DNA of 64,000 nt, taken from JANMEB01 sp041745295 (GTDB lineage Bacteria > Planctomycetota > Planctomycetia > Pirellulales > Pirellulaceae). The stretch covers positions 1 to 64,000 of the forward strand of contig JBGTJE010000018.1 of the NCBI GenBank assembly GCA_041745295.1, written 5' to 3'. Each line of letters begins with the position of its first letter. Position 1 is the stretch's first letter. Below, piece by piece: positions 34,496 through 44,056 of this stretch. The notes beneath the pieces are model-generated. The model was not told the DNA's origin. It saw only the letters and a program-made list of their open reading frames with translations, and made no database searches. Made by a program: the position numbers and the translations under genes.

Positions 34496-35152
34496 ATGCC
34501 AAAACGTTTGAACCGCAAGGACCATTCGGCACAGCAACGGCTCCTTGGGTCGAGCCAAGATTCCCGGCTGAGAATCATTGGCGGCATGTGGCGCGGTCGA
34601 CAAATTCGCTTTTCGGGTGATCCCGTCACCCGGCCAATGAAAGACAACATCCGCGAAGCCGTGTTCAATCTTATCGGCGGATGGATTCCGGGGAAACTGG
34701 TGATCGATCTTTTCGCCGGCACCGGTGCGATTGGACTGGAAGCACTGAGCCGAGGCGCTCTCCACGCGATCCTCGTCGAACGACATTTCGGCACCGCCAA
34801 ATTGATCGAACAAAACGTCCGCGAACTTGACGCCACGTCGCAAGCTACGATTGTGATGAGCGATACGTTCTTTTGGTCAAGACAATTTCTCAAACAGTCT
34901 CCTCCACGATCCCCTCCCTGGGCCATCTTCTGCTCGCCGCCGTACGCCCTCTACGATGAACGCTCCGCCGACATGCTCCAGCTCATCCATTCCCTCTGGG
35001 AGGCTGCGCCGCCGGAAAGCGTATTCGTGGTCGAGTCGGACTCTCGATTTGATTCCGACCATCTGCCCGACCCGGACTGGTGGCGTGTCCGCGAATACAA
35101 CCCGGCCGTCATCCACGTCTGGCGACCCAGCGACACCGGCCCCCAAGAATGA
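34496..35152 (+). CDS. rsmD: 16S rRNA (guanine966-N2)-methyltransferase RsmD
   Basis: 218 residues. The family markers are clear: LRIIGGMWRGRQI, TRPMKDNIREAVFNLIG, and the SAM-binding VIDLFAGTGAIGLEALSRGA. The catalytic motif usually reads (D/N/S)PPY; here it is FCSPPYALY, an accepted SPPY variant. RsmD methylates G966 of 16S rRNA in the assembled 30S subunit. It is divergent from the cyclophilin cluster and 200 bp before the next same-strand gene. Confidence 0.94.
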   Translation: MPKRLNRKDHSAQQRLLGSSQDSRLRIIGGMWRGRQIRFSGDPVTRPMKDNIREAVFNLIGGWIPGKLVIDLFAGTGAIGLEALSRGALHAILVERHFGTAKLIEQNVRELDATSQATIVMSDTFFWSRQFLKQSPPRSPPWAIFCSPPYALYDERSADMLQLIHSLWEAAPPESVFVVESDSRFDSDHLPDPDWWRVREYNPAVIHVWRPSDTGPQE

Positions 35153-35352
35153 CAATCCGTTATGCGCTTGGTAATCGCTACACTCTGCCAAACAAAATGC
35201 GCCGGCGATTGCGAACCAAATGCACGCGCAGACTGTTGTCCGTACAATCGCCATCTTGATTGCAAACGATAAGGAGGTTGATTTCGCCCGCCTGAGGCAC
35301 CGATCTAGTCTGGTACGAATCGTTTCTCAAGCGAATTGAGCGCAGTTCAAGG

Positions 35353-38016
35353 ATGACGCAACCGATGCCAACTTGGCCTATTGCGGTCATCATTATTCTG
35401 ATGACTTCGGTTTTTGGGGTCTCCGTCGCCGTCTGGTGCGGCGAACTGGAATGGTCCCAATGCGAGCAACTGACGCACGCATCCGTTGATCAACGCGCAG
35501 GCATCGGCGCCCGTTCGGACGGAGCGACAACGACTCGTCTAGCGCTGATTGCAACTGTTGCCGACGATAACGAAAATCGCACGCGAAAATCGGGCCCATC
35601 GCTTGCCCCACTCCGTTCGTTTGCAGCTGATCGAGCGACGTCCGATTCCGCGGCCTTGGATGCTTCATTAGCGGATTCACATCGACTGACTATTTCGCTC
35701 ACCTCCATGAAGGGCTCAAACCCAGGTCAACCCCCAATCGGCCTTTTAACGTTTTCTGTCGCCAAATCTGTGATCCAATGGTGGGAGTCAACCGCAAATG
35801 TCGACCGCCTCAAAGCGGCGGCCAATCCGTTCCTGACCCAAGTTGGTGTTGGGACGATGCCGTCGCCAGTCAGCCGTGATCGACTGCTTGCCAACGATTT
35901 GGACCCGATCCTATCCGCGCCGACTCCAGTGCCTATCGGCAACGCTCACGGCGATCGGAATCCGATACCGGCGGCGGAGCTTGCGGTCTCCGAAGTTTGG
36001 CCAATGCCTGATTCACTTTTGCAACAATTGGAAGAACTGGAACAAGCATTGGGGTTTCGGTCCTGGCAGATCAACTTCAAACGACTGTTACACGAGTTGG
36101 CGAACACTGCCGCGATCGAGGATCCCAAAGTCAAAATCGTGCTCGACGATCTGTCGCTTTTGGCGGACCAATTGTGGGAGGAATCGCGGTCGATTGCCGC
36201 TAGAGCGGCGACCGATGTAGATCGTGCCACCGCGGCGCATTTAAGTCGAACCAGTTATGACCTTCACCGACAGGTCAGTCTCTGGCAATGGGTGCACCGA
36301 TTCTCGACAACCGATGGACCGCAGCTCCAACCGCAAACAACCGAGGCTCAATCGATCGCCTTCCGTCGTTGGAATTTCGATCAAGTCGACCCTCAATGGC
36401 GCGACTACCTAGGACTGGATTTATTGGAGCAGTGTGGGCCGAATGCTCGCCAAAGCGCAAGGACGGTATTGGGTCGCCTGCATTCGGTGGGATTGGATTC
36501 GGCGCAACGAGCGTTTGTCGGTCGAATCGTAAGTCCCGAACTGGAACGCGAATTGCGCCAAACCGCTGCCACCCCGCTCGACCTGAACCAATTCCTCATC
36601 GACGTCGAGTCGTATCATCGTCAATCGAACGGCTTTACACAGAGTCGCCTGAACGATCACTTTCAAAACTGCATTTGGGGCGGTTCGCCTCAAGATTTGA
36701 CGATGGCTCAAATTCTGGAAGACCATTACCGAAACGCCAACGTTCGGATCGCAATCTCCGAGACGCTCATGAATCGAATCCTGGCCCGACCGCGCTCAGC
36801 CAACGAACCGGTGCGGGATCATATTCTGGGCGCCAACGTCTCGGGCCGAAGTCAAATCACCAACCAATTGGGAATCCAATTGGTGCCCGACGAGCGGCAA
36901 TGGAGTTTGGTGCTGACGACGACCGGCAACGTCTTGTCGAGAACCCAAGCCCATCGCGATGGATTTGTTATTCACAGCGTTGGCACGGCCAATGTCGTTG
37001 GATCGAAACGGCTCAGCGTTTCCTACGATGGCGTCACGTCGCAGCTTCCTCAAGTCGAGGCGATCACCGACAACCAAGTGATTGGTCTCGATTCGCCGTT
37101 TGACGACATCCCCATGCTGGGTTGGACGGCGCGGCGCATCGCCCAGCGCAAACAACAAGCGTCGGCACCTGTCGCCGATCAAATCGTACGCTCAAGGATC
37201 CGATCGCGCGTTCAAGAGCGCATGGAACAAGCCGTAACGGCGGCCTTGCAAAAGGCGAAAACTGAGTTGGATCGGCTGATTATCTCGCGCTTTGTCGACT
37301 GGTCGCTCGAGCCCCAACCCATTGAAATGAGCACGACCGAGAACGACGTCGTCCTCCGCTATCGATTGGCGGGATTCGACCAAATGGCGGCCGATACGCC
37401 TCGCCCTAGCATCGACGATCAAATGGCCGGTTCGCTGCAATTACATGAGTCGGCAGTCAACAACGGACTGGCTCGGTTGGATTTGGCCGACGCGACATTC
37501 ACGATGGAAACCCTGTTGCAGCACTTGCGCGCGAAACTAAAAACGAATTTCGACGTGTCGGATGGATCTCTTCATCAGGTCGAAGTTGGCTTCGCACCGT
37601 ATGATCCGATCCGTGTGGACTTCGCCGACGATAGCATCCTCCTGACGATCAACCTCAAGCGATTGCAGATCGATCGTGGCAAGAACTGGCGCAACGTCAC
37701 GGTTCAAACGCGGTATGAAGTCCAATTCGACGGATTCTATTTGACGCTACGACAATCCGGTGGCGTGCGCGCGTCGGGAAATCACGTGCGCGTGCGCGAC
37801 GAAATCGCCATCGGTGCGATATTTGATCAATTGTTAAGCGACGAATATCGATACTCGCTGCTGCCCCAAGAGTACGAAGCTGATTTCCTTCAATCCGGGA
37901 TTCGCTTGGCGCACATCGCGCTCGCCGACGGCTGGCTGAGTGTGGCTTACGACAAAGCAACTCAGGCTCCAGTTGAATCGCGGCAGACAATTCGGTTGCC
38001 GCCGCGAATGCGGTAG
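35353..38016 (+). CDS. Large exported protein of unknown function
   Basis: 887 residues. The first ~28 residues form a signal peptide or membrane anchor (VIIILMTSVFGVSVAV). About residues 30-220 are low in order and rich in Ala, Ser and Thr. A helical region follows (about 225-330). The C-terminal ~450 residues alternate beta strands with a helical segment (IRSRVQERMEQAVTAALQKAKTELDRLI), the latter giving a probable coiled coil. No catalytic motif or known domain is recognised. The final part (VRVRDEIAIGAIFDQLLSDEYRYSLLP) is well ordered. Convergent with a lipoprotein gene across a repeat. An alternative ATG at 35365 is equally plausible. Confidence 0.75.
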   Translation: MTQPMPTWPIAVIIILMTSVFGVSVAVWCGELEWSQCEQLTHASVDQRAGIGARSDGATTTRLALIATVADDNENRTRKSGPSLAPLRSFAADRATSDSAALDASLADSHRLTISLTSMKGSNPGQPPIGLLTFSVAKSVIQWWESTANVDRLKAAANPFLTQVGVGTMPSPVSRDRLLANDLDPILSAPTPVPIGNAHGDRNPIPAAELAVSEVWPMPDSLLQQLEELEQALGFRSWQINFKRLLHELANTAAIEDPKVKIVLDDLSLLADQLWEESRSIAARAATDVDRATAAHLSRTSYDLHRQVSLWQWVHRFSTTDGPQLQPQTTEAQSIAFRRWNFDQVDPQWRDYLGLDLLEQCGPNARQSARTVLGRLHSVGLDSAQRAFVGRIVSPELERELRQTAATPLDLNQFLIDVESYHRQSNGFTQSRLNDHFQNCIWGGSPQDLTMAQILEDHYRNANVRIAISETLMNRILARPRSANEPVRDHILGANVSGRSQITNQLGIQLVPDERQWSLVLTTTGNVLSRTQAHRDGFVIHSVGTANVVGSKRLSVSYDGVTSQLPQVEAITDNQVIGLDSPFDDIPMLGWTARRIAQRKQQASAPVADQIVRSRIRSRVQERMEQAVTAALQKAKTELDRLIISRFVDWSLEPQPIEMSTTENDVVLRYRLAGFDQMAADTPRPSIDDQMAGSLQLHESAVNNGLARLDLADATFTMETLLQHLRAKLKTNFDVSDGSLHQVEVGFAPYDPIRVDFADDSILLTINLKRLQIDRGKNWRNVTVQTRYEVQFDGFYLTLRQSGGVRASGNHVRVRDEIAIGAIFDQLLSDEYRYSLLPQEYEADFLQSGIRLAHIALADGWLSVAYDKATQAPVESRQTIRLPPRMR

Positions 38017-38026
38017 AGAATTCCCA

Positions 38027-38095
38027 GTAGCCGAAGTCGCCAGACTTTGGGCATCCGGCGACCACTCGCGCCGAAACTCTGGCGAGTTCCGCTAC
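38027..38095. repeat. Dispersed palindromic element at a convergent gene end
   Basis: The left arm (38027-38050) reads GTAGCCGAAGTCGCCAGACT and on to TTGG. The right arm (38072-38095) ends GGCGAGTTCCGCTAC. The arms are complementary at about 19 of 24 positions, enclosing a 21-base centre that has its own GTCGCC/GGCGAC complement. I recognise the GTAGCCGAA...TTCGGCTAC style as a recurrent planctomycete intergenic repeat. It fills the gap between two stop codons and probably ends transcription on both sides. Confidence 0.75.
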
Positions 38096-38102
38096 GAAGT
38101 GT

Positions 38103-39185
38103 TTAGCGATTCGGCCCCCATTGCGGCGCGCCAGGCGAAACCGAAGCGGTGCGTTCGGCGGACGATTGATCCAGCCGCTGGTCGTCCCGGCGAACTTCTG
38201 GCGATTCCTCCTCATACCCGACCGCGATCAAGTCGGAACTTTCGACGTCGGTGCGGATGGCAATCGGCTGCGATGACTCGATCGCCGGAAATTGAGGGTT
38301 TTCCCACCGCACAAATAGCACGAGGTCCGAGTGCTTCGGCACACTTTGATTCCACGAAAGCTCGAGCGGTATCTCGATCGTTGATGAATTGGTGGTTCGC
38401 TCGACCACGTGCTGGATTTCTTCCGGCGATAGTCGCCACAAGCCAATCCGCTGTTGCTCGGCTGTCTCGTTGGGATCGATCACGGAAATCGTCAAGACTC
38501 CCTCCGCCGACCATCGCGAGTCTGGAACCTGAACCACCAACGACAGACCATCGTCACCGGGCGTGGCATCATCGCCGCGGCCCGAGAGGCGCAGCGGATC
38601 GACAAGCGGCGGAACTTGGATTATTGATTGACCGTCGCCATTCGATACTTCGGGCCGCCGGGAGGCATCACCAGCTCGTGCTTGTTCCTCAAGGGTGACA
38701 CCAACATTGAAGGTCGGATCGCCCTCCGTAAAGGCCACGACCGATCCCTCGGCTTCGTTCGACGCCGAGTCGCGGCCTGGATCTCGGTTTTTGGCAAAGC
38801 GCATGGGAGTTTGAAATTCGACCACGGATTGAGCCGCTTGATTGTCGAGTTCGCTCGCGATTGGAGCGGCTTGCGGGGCAATTGAATCGGACGAATCGTT
38901 CGGATCGATTTGAATCTTGAGATCCGAATCGGATGGCCGACTGGGGTTGAGGATCTCGGGCCGATTGGGGGTCAGGATTGGTTGCCCCATCGGATCGCAA
39001 ACCTCGGAGGTAGTCCCGTTCGAGCCGATCGCATCGCGGTACTTTGATTCCAACAAATAATACTTGTCTTCGAGTGCAATGAGCTCGGAGCGCATCAAGC
39101 CGATTTGGCGTTCGCAGGCCGGGTTGGTTCGACATCCCGAGAGCGCCAATAAAGCCAAAAGCGGTAGCAGGTGAAGCTTGTGCAC
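38103..39185 (-). CDS. Lipoprotein with coiled-coil N terminus, function unknown
   Basis: 360 residues from GTG 39185; no better ATG exists nearby. The lipoprotein signal is clear (LLALLALSGC, Cys18). A short coiled coil follows (about 22-50, IGLMRSELIALEDKYYLLESK, shortened here to LMRSELIALEDKYYLLESK). A disordered middle rich in Pro, Ser and Asp precedes a C-terminal beta-sandwich-like region (WSAEGVLTISVIDPNETAEQ, shortened) about 220-330. Probably a planctomycete outer-surface or periplasmic lipoprotein. Function unknown. Confidence 0.78.
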   Translation of the reverse strand: MHKLHLLPLLALLALSGCRTNPACERQIGLMRSELIALEDKYYLLESKYRDAIGSNGTTSEVCDPMGQPILTPNRPEILNPSRPSDSDLKIQIDPNDSSDSIAPQAAPIASELDNQAAQSVVEFQTPMRFAKNRDPGRDSASNEAEGSVVAFTEGDPTFNVGVTLEEQARAGDASRRPEVSNGDGQSIIQVPPLVDPLRLSGRGDDATPGDDGLSLVVQVPDSRWSAEGVLTISVIDPNETAEQQRIGLWRLSPEEIQHVVERTTNSSTIEIPLELSWNQSVPKHSDLVLFVRWENPQFPAIESSQPIAIRTDVESSDLIAVGYEEESPEVRRDDQRLDQSSAERTASVSPGAPQWGPNR

Positions 39186-39622
39186 GTAAGATTTCCCGGC
39201 GGAATTGAGCGGGAATATTTACGGGAAAGAGGGCGGTCGTTCAACGCCAATGTGAAAACGCTGGCTTGCCCAATTGATGCTGCGCAATTTTGGTTCCCGC
39301 TTCCCAAATTTGCGCGCGACTGTAAACGAAGCAATTGGTTCGACCTTGGAGCGTGCAGATCGGGCAACTTTACGCGTATGTGCTTGCAAGACTTGGCAAA
39401 CCTTTACACTAAGATTCTCGTTCCCTGGCTCTGCCGGGGAACGCACTGTCTTCGAGACTCTGCCTCGTCCTGGGCTGGCGGAGCCAGCAATGCAGTGGGT
39501 TCCCAGGCGGGAGCCTGGGAACCAAAACTAAGTCATTGCTATCAATCGTGCATCGAGTTGCAGATTGGGGGAGACAAAATCAGAAAGTCGCTGCAATGAG
39601 ATGCTAGCGGAACCCGCTGCGA
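39186..39622. other. Intergenic region carrying a multi-hairpin repeat
   Basis: No gene is seen. It contains a GTTCCC-type repeat (39417-39523) described separately; the remaining sequence shows nothing recognisable. Confidence 0.5.
39417..39523. repeat. Dispersed multi-hairpin repeat (GTTCCC type)
   Basis: Three hairpins follow in a row. CGTTCCC pairs with GGGAACG (39419-39433). CTGGCGGAGCCAG forms a short stem (39475-39487). GTTCCCAGGC (39499-39508) pairs perfectly with GCCTGGGAAC (39513-39522) around a 4-base loop. Elements ending in GTTCCCAGGCGGGAGCCTGG are known as dispersed repeats in several bacterial groups. It lies in the gap between the lipoprotein gene start and clpP1. Confidence 0.75.
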
Positions 39623-40219
39623 TTATCGCTTGGTCTCTGCGATGTGCTCGACGACTTTGTCGATCAAGTTATAGCTGCGGGCATCGTCGGCAGACATGAA
39701 GTTATCGCGGTCGGTGTCGGATTCGATCTTATCGAGCGAATGGCCAGTGTGTTTGAGGAGGATCTCATTCAAGCGGCGTTTAACCCGTCGGAGTTCTTTG
39801 ACGTGGATGTGGATTTCCTCGGCGGTTCCCTCCATTCCAGCCAAGGGCTGATGGATCATGATGCTGGCGTTGGGAAGGGCAAACCGTTTTCCCGCCGCGC
39901 CTGAGGTCAACAATAACGCACCCATCGAGGCCGCCTGTCCCATGCAGTAAGTCGCCACATCGCATGATACGAATTGCATGGTGTCGTAAATTGCCAAGCC
40001 CGAGGTTACGCTGCCACCTGGCGAGTTGATGTAGAGATGAATGTCGGCTTTGGGGTCCTCGGATTGAAGGTACAGCAATTGGGCCACAATCAAGTTGGCC
40101 AATTCCGAGGTGACTTGGGTTCCCAAAAAGACGATTCGGTCTTTTAGCAACCGACTATAGATGTCGTAAACGCGTTCTTCGCGGCCATTGTTATCGACAA
40201 CGTAGGGGACCAACGGCAT
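39623..40219 (-). CDS. clpP: ATP-dependent Clp protease proteolytic subunit, copy 1
   Basis: 198 residues, the normal mature length. The catalytic triad is complete: Ser98 in GQAASMGA, His123 in MIHQP and Asp172. The handle region KHTGHSLDKIE is standard. ClpP forms the two-ring protease barrel with ClpX or ClpA. It follows a second clpP after 49 bp, in one operon with tig. Confidence 0.97.
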   Translation of the reverse strand: MPLVPYVVDNNGREERVYDIYSRLLKDRIVFLGTQVTSELANLIVAQLLYLQSEDPKADIHLYINSPGGSVTSGLAIYDTMQFVSCDVATYCMGQAASMGALLLTSGAAGKRFALPNASIMIHQPLAGMEGTAEEIHIHVKELRRVKRRLNEILLKHTGHSLDKIESDTDRDNFMSADDARSYNLIDKVVEHIAETKR

Positions 40220-40268
40220 TTTGAGCAGGCTCCACAGCTAGGAACGTGGGACAATAAAACGTCGCCGT

Positions 40269-40973
40269 TTAGGACGCCGGTTTGGCATCGTCATCGTCAT
40301 CCGTCGTGGCGGACTCTGGACGCAGGGTAATTTCATCGACCAAGCCATACTCTTTGGCTTTTTCCGCGGTCAGGAAAAAGTCGCGATTGATATCCTTCGC
40401 GATCGTCTCGTGAGACCTGCCGGTGTGTTTGGCGAGGATGTCATTCAGCAGCGAGCGGTAGCGCAAGATTTCCTCGGCCTGGATCTCGATATCGCTCACT
40501 TGCCCACCGACTCCGCCAAACGGTTGGTGGATCATGACCCGCGAGTGGGGCAAGCAGAACCGCTTGCCTTTGGATCCTCCCGCCAACAGCACGGCGGCGC
40601 CGCTGGCGGCTTGACCGACGCAATAGGTTGCCACAGGACAGGTCAAAATCTGCATGACGTCGTAGATCGCGAGCGTCGCCACGACATCGCCCCCCGGGGA
40701 GTTGATGTAGAAGTGCACGTCCTTCTTGCGATTTTCACTTTGCAAGTACAGCAGCTTCATTACAACTTCGTTGGCGTTGCCAGAATAGATTTCGCCTTGC
40801 AAAAAGACGATCCGGTTCTCCAGCAGGAGGTCGCCGAGCGTCATTTGGCGTTGACGCTGATACTGCTGATAGGCGTACGAATTCGAAATCGCATTGTGGG
40901 ACGGGTCGGCCGCCAGCCGTTCGCGCGGCTGCGCTGAATCCCAAGCCTGGCCCCAAGTGAAGAAGTCGCTCAT
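40269..40973 (-). CDS. clpP: ATP-dependent Clp protease proteolytic subunit, divergent copy 2
   Basis: 234 residues. Ser124 lies in GQAASGAA (Met after the nucleophile is Gly, unlike the GQAASMGA of copy 1), His149 in MIHQP and Asp198 complete the triad. An extra ~30-residue N-terminal segment (WGQAWDSAQPRERLAADP) and an acidic C-terminal tail (TTDDDDDAKPAS) distinguish it. Bacteria with paired clpP genes often assemble mixed two-ring barrels; that is inference here. It lies between tig and clpP copy 1. Confidence 0.95.
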   Translation of the reverse strand: MSDFFTWGQAWDSAQPRERLAADPSHNAISNSYAYQQYQRQRQMTLGDLLLENRIVFLQGEIYSGNANEVVMKLLYLQSENRKKDVHFYINSPGGDVVATLAIYDVMQILTCPVATYCVGQAASGAAVLLAGGSKGKRFCLPHSRVMIHQPFGGVGGQVSDIEIQAEEILRYRSLLNDILAKHTGRSHETIAKDINRDFFLTAEKAKEYGLVDEITLRPESATTDDDDDAKPAS

Positions 40974-41130
40974 GCCGATCCGTAGCTCCCCGAACCTCAG
41001 TTCAATCGCTGAATCAAAAGACGCCCTGCAGTTGTAACCGCAAAGCGTCTTGAGTCGAAGCTCAAACTAAACCTTTTCTTCGCCTGCCACAAGCGGGGAT
41101 GTCGAGCGACTGGATTTCGTGAATTGCTTG

Positions 41131-42618
41131 CTAAGTACGGTCTTTCTTTTCGCTATATTTTTCCAAGAACTTGTCGCCGAGCGAAGGATCATATTTAGCA
41201 TCCGGAATCTCGGCCTTGGGTTGACCCGCCAAAAAGAAATCGGCCCCAAAGAAATCCGACGTGTCCGCCGAATCATACGGAATTTCCTTGAACTTGGCGT
41301 GCTGCTCGATCAGCGAAATCACCTTCTGTTCGATGATCATATTGCGCAGTGTATCCATCGAACCAGAGCGTTCCAGGCGAGCTCGAACGCGGCGCGGCGA
41401 ATCGTTTTTTTGCATCGCAATTCGAGCAATCTCCCGGTCGTAATCCTCGGGAGAATCCTCAACCTTCTCCTGCTCGGCGATGCGCTCCAAGATGAAGTGC
41501 TCCTTAAGCAAATTCTCGGTTCGCTTCAGCACGTTCTGCCGCAGACTATTCTCCTGAGCTTGAATTTCATCTTCACCGAAACCGCTCGAGCGCATCTCCA
41601 TTACGGCCCGCTCCAGTTCGCGTCGCGATTGCCGTTTGAGCAATGCCTGCGGCAAATCCCAGCCAGCGGATTCGGTCAAGACCGAACTGATTTGGTTGCG
41701 AATTTGCTGCCGCCGATGGTAGTCGAGCCGGTTTTCCAGCGACGTCGCGACCATCCCGCGGACTTGGTCTTCGTTTTTCATTCCGAGGCGCTGGACGATA
41801 TTGGTTCGGTCGCTGGGGTCCACACGTTTGACTTCGAGAACCTCCAATTCGACGTCGACTTCTTTTCCCTGCAACGCTTCATTGTCGGCGAATTCGCTTA
41901 TTTTTACCTTGGCGGACTTGCTGGTGCCCACTTTGGCTCCGACCAGGAGTTTGCCAAAGCCATCGATCGTAGCGTCGGCGCAGATCAGTTTCTTGCGCAA
42001 TTGCACGGTTTCTTCATCGTTGCGATGCACGACTTCGCCATCGTGTGAAGAAGTGATCCGCAGCACGACGAAATCGCCCATCTTGGCCTTATCGTCGATC
42101 GGCGAAAGCGGCGAGTACTTGGCAAAGAACTCGTTCATCGATTGATCGACCTCTTCGTCGGAAAACGTGTGGGTCGGCCGTTCGAGCTTCAAGCCCTTCC
42201 AATTTGGCAAATCAAACTCGGGTCGAACTTCGATGTTGAACTCGTAGGTCAGCGCACCTTCGTCGGGAAGTGTAATCGTGTCGTAGTCCAAATCGGGCTC
42301 GCTGATCGCGGCGAAATCGCCGCCCTGGCTGACTTGCGAAAGACTATCCATCAGCAACGCGCCCTTCACCTGATCGCCGATTTCCTTGCGGAATTTGTTC
42401 TCGACGAGTTGCCGGGGGGCGCGGCCCGCGCGGAACCCGGGAATCTCAGCCTTGGGAGTGAGTTCATCAAATTGCTTTTGGAAATAGCGATCGATTTCGT
42501 CGCGCGGAATCGTCACCGTCACGTGCCGCTCGCAAGCGCCCCGCTTTTCAACCTTGACGTCTAAATTCAGTTTGGGTTGTTCCAATCCCGCTTCGGTCAT
42601 CACGTTTTCGCTGGTCAC
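41131..42618 (-). CDS. tig: Trigger factor, ribosome-associated chaperone and prolyl isomerase
   Basis: 495 residues. A GTG at 42618 preceded by GAGG with 7-base spacing is the likely start; an ATG at 42600 is the alternative. The N-terminal ribosome-binding domain has the signature region PGFRAGRAPRQLV. A FKBP-like domain (MGDFVVLRITSSHDGE, about 175-260) follows, then the long C-terminal helical chaperone domain. The order tig, clpP2, clpP1 matches the conserved tig-clpP linkage of many bacteria. A 157-bp gap separates it from clpP2. Confidence 0.96.
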   Translation of the reverse strand: MTSENVMTEAGLEQPKLNLDVKVEKRGACERHVTVTIPRDEIDRYFQKQFDELTPKAEIPGFRAGRAPRQLVENKFRKEIGDQVKGALLMDSLSQVSQGGDFAAISEPDLDYDTITLPDEGALTYEFNIEVRPEFDLPNWKGLKLERPTHTFSDEEVDQSMNEFFAKYSPLSPIDDKAKMGDFVVLRITSSHDGEVVHRNDEETVQLRKKLICADATIDGFGKLLVGAKVGTSKSAKVKISEFADNEALQGKEVDVELEVLEVKRVDPSDRTNIVQRLGMKNEDQVRGMVATSLENRLDYHRRQQIRNQISSVLTESAGWDLPQALLKRQSRRELERAVMEMRSSGFGEDEIQAQENSLRQNVLKRTENLLKEHFILERIAEQEKVEDSPEDYDREIARIAMQKNDSPRRVRARLERSGSMDTLRNMIIEQKVISLIEQHAKFKEIPYDSADTSDFFGADFFLAGQPKAEIPDAKYDPSLGDKFLEKYSEKKDRT

Positions 42619-42788
42619 TCAAAGTCCTCAAACAGGCTGGCTAGGGAAGTTGATATCAACGTAAGCTTCGCCGAAAGATTGCGATCCGGGACCGAGAGCC
42701 GGTTACCACTGTTCACGCGCAGGGCCAAACACGCGAACAAATCGGTCGGGTACAGCGCCTCAAGAAACCGCAACCAACACAAAGACAA

Positions 42789-42861
42789 AGCGGGTGATGG
42801 GACTCGGACCCACGACCTACACGTTGGCAACGTGTCGCTCTACCAACTGAGCTACACCCGC
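42789..42861 (-). tRNA. tRNA-Gly (anticodon GCC)
   Basis: A full cloverleaf folds: acceptor GCGGGTG with CACCCGC, D-arm AGCTCAGTTGGTAGAGC, anticodon stem ACACG/CGTGT around TTGCCAA (anticodon GCC), and T-arm GTGGGTCCGAGTCCCAT. The discriminator base is T (U), as expected for bacterial glycine tRNAs. CCA is not encoded. It lies 170 bp upstream of tig on the same strand. Confidence 0.97.
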
Positions 42862-43189
42862 AAATCGCGGGACGACCGTCATCAAACTCGCGCGGCCCCC
42901 CTCAAAGACTGTGGATTATACGGGCAGCAAGGCTTGTTGCAAGGGTTCCCAGGCAGCACACTCGTAATAGCTTAACAGGAAAATAGTTGCCGCTAACTCG
43001 ATTTATTGGTAGACTAAAGTCCCGAAACGGGAAACGAGGGGCTGGAAAATCGGTTGGCTCAAAGCATTGATTTGCCCGCGCAACCTGATATCTTCGTCGT
43101 CCGTTCGCGACGCGAAGAATGCCCCAAGCAACCCGGTCAAAACCCCCCAAAAACTGTTCGTCGGATCGAACCTCGAGGAATAACAATCG
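42862..43189. other. Divergent promoter region of tRNA-Gly and the FHA gene
   Basis: About 330 bp with no gene and no element that I can recognise. It must hold the promoters of both divergent genes. Confidence 0.4.
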
Positions 43190-43957
43190 ATGCTCAATGC
43201 AAAGTTGGTAATCGTTGGCGGCGGCGATGCAAAGGTTTCCGAAATTCAATTGCAGCTTCCAACGACGATCGGTCGTTCACGAGAGGCCAAAGTGAAGCTT
43301 CCGCATCCGCTCGTCAGCCGCAAGCATTGTGAAGTCTTCGAGCGCGACGGGCAACTTTTTGTGCGCGATCTCGGTTCGCTCAACGGTACCTACGTCGACA
43401 GCCAGAAAATTGAGTCCGAACAAGCCCTCGAGCCCAACCATTTATTGACCTTGGGAACGGTCACCTTTCGTGCCATCTACGAATCCGTGAGCGCAGATTC
43501 TAAGTCCCTCCCCGAACAACCGGCGGATACGTCGGCCTCCAGCGAGCGACCGAGGGACCGAGTCAAAATCCCGGCCGAGGAGAAACCGGTTCGCCGACAA
43601 AGTCCTCAATCCGAAGTCGAAACCGAAAACGATCGGGCCGCCAGCGACACCGACACTAGTTTACCTACCTTGGGACAAATCGACTTCCAAGAAAACGGTG
43701 ATCCCTCCAAGAATCTTCCCGCGACTGCCAGCTCGATTTTCGTCAACAGCGATGTTCCTTCTAGCAACGGTTCGGTCTCGCTCAGCGAGATCTCGAAACT
43801 GCCCGGCGCACCCGAGCAACTCAGCTTCGTCGGCGGTGTTCATCTGGAGGATAACAAAGCGACGCAACTGGTCCCAGCGACGAATTCACTCCCCAAGATA
43901 GCGACCGACGCCAACACGCCGGTTCGGGAAAAGTCTGCCAAGCGGCGGCCTCGATAG
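43190..43957 (+). CDS. FHA-domain protein
   Basis: 255 residues. The forkhead-associated domain (about 5-85) has all key residues: IGRS (27-30, phospho-Thr-contacting Arg and Ser), VSRKH (42-46) and LGSLNGTYVD. It binds phosphothreonine peptides. The C-terminal ~170 residues are Pro/Ser/Glu-rich and probably disordered, with a few Arg-Lys patches at the end. It could read out a Ser/Thr kinase signal; no kinase gene is adjacent. The sigma-factor gene follows on the same strand after 99 bp. Confidence 0.92.
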   Translation: MLNAKLVIVGGGDAKVSEIQLQLPTTIGRSREAKVKLPHPLVSRKHCEVFERDGQLFVRDLGSLNGTYVDSQKIESEQALEPNHLLTLGTVTFRAIYESVSADSKSLPEQPADTSASSERPRDRVKIPAEEKPVRRQSPQSEVETENDRAASDTDTSLPTLGQIDFQENGDPSKNLPATASSIFVNSDVPSSNGSVSLSEISKLPGAPEQLSFVGGVHLEDNKATQLVPATNSLPKIATDANTPVREKSAKRRPR

Positions 43958-44056
43958 CGAACCCGGAGGCTATCGGTTTGACAAATTGGCTTGTGATTCC
44001 CGCCGGCTATCGGGCCACTCGAACGGTCGGCAAGTCGCCGTGGACAGAAGAATCAA

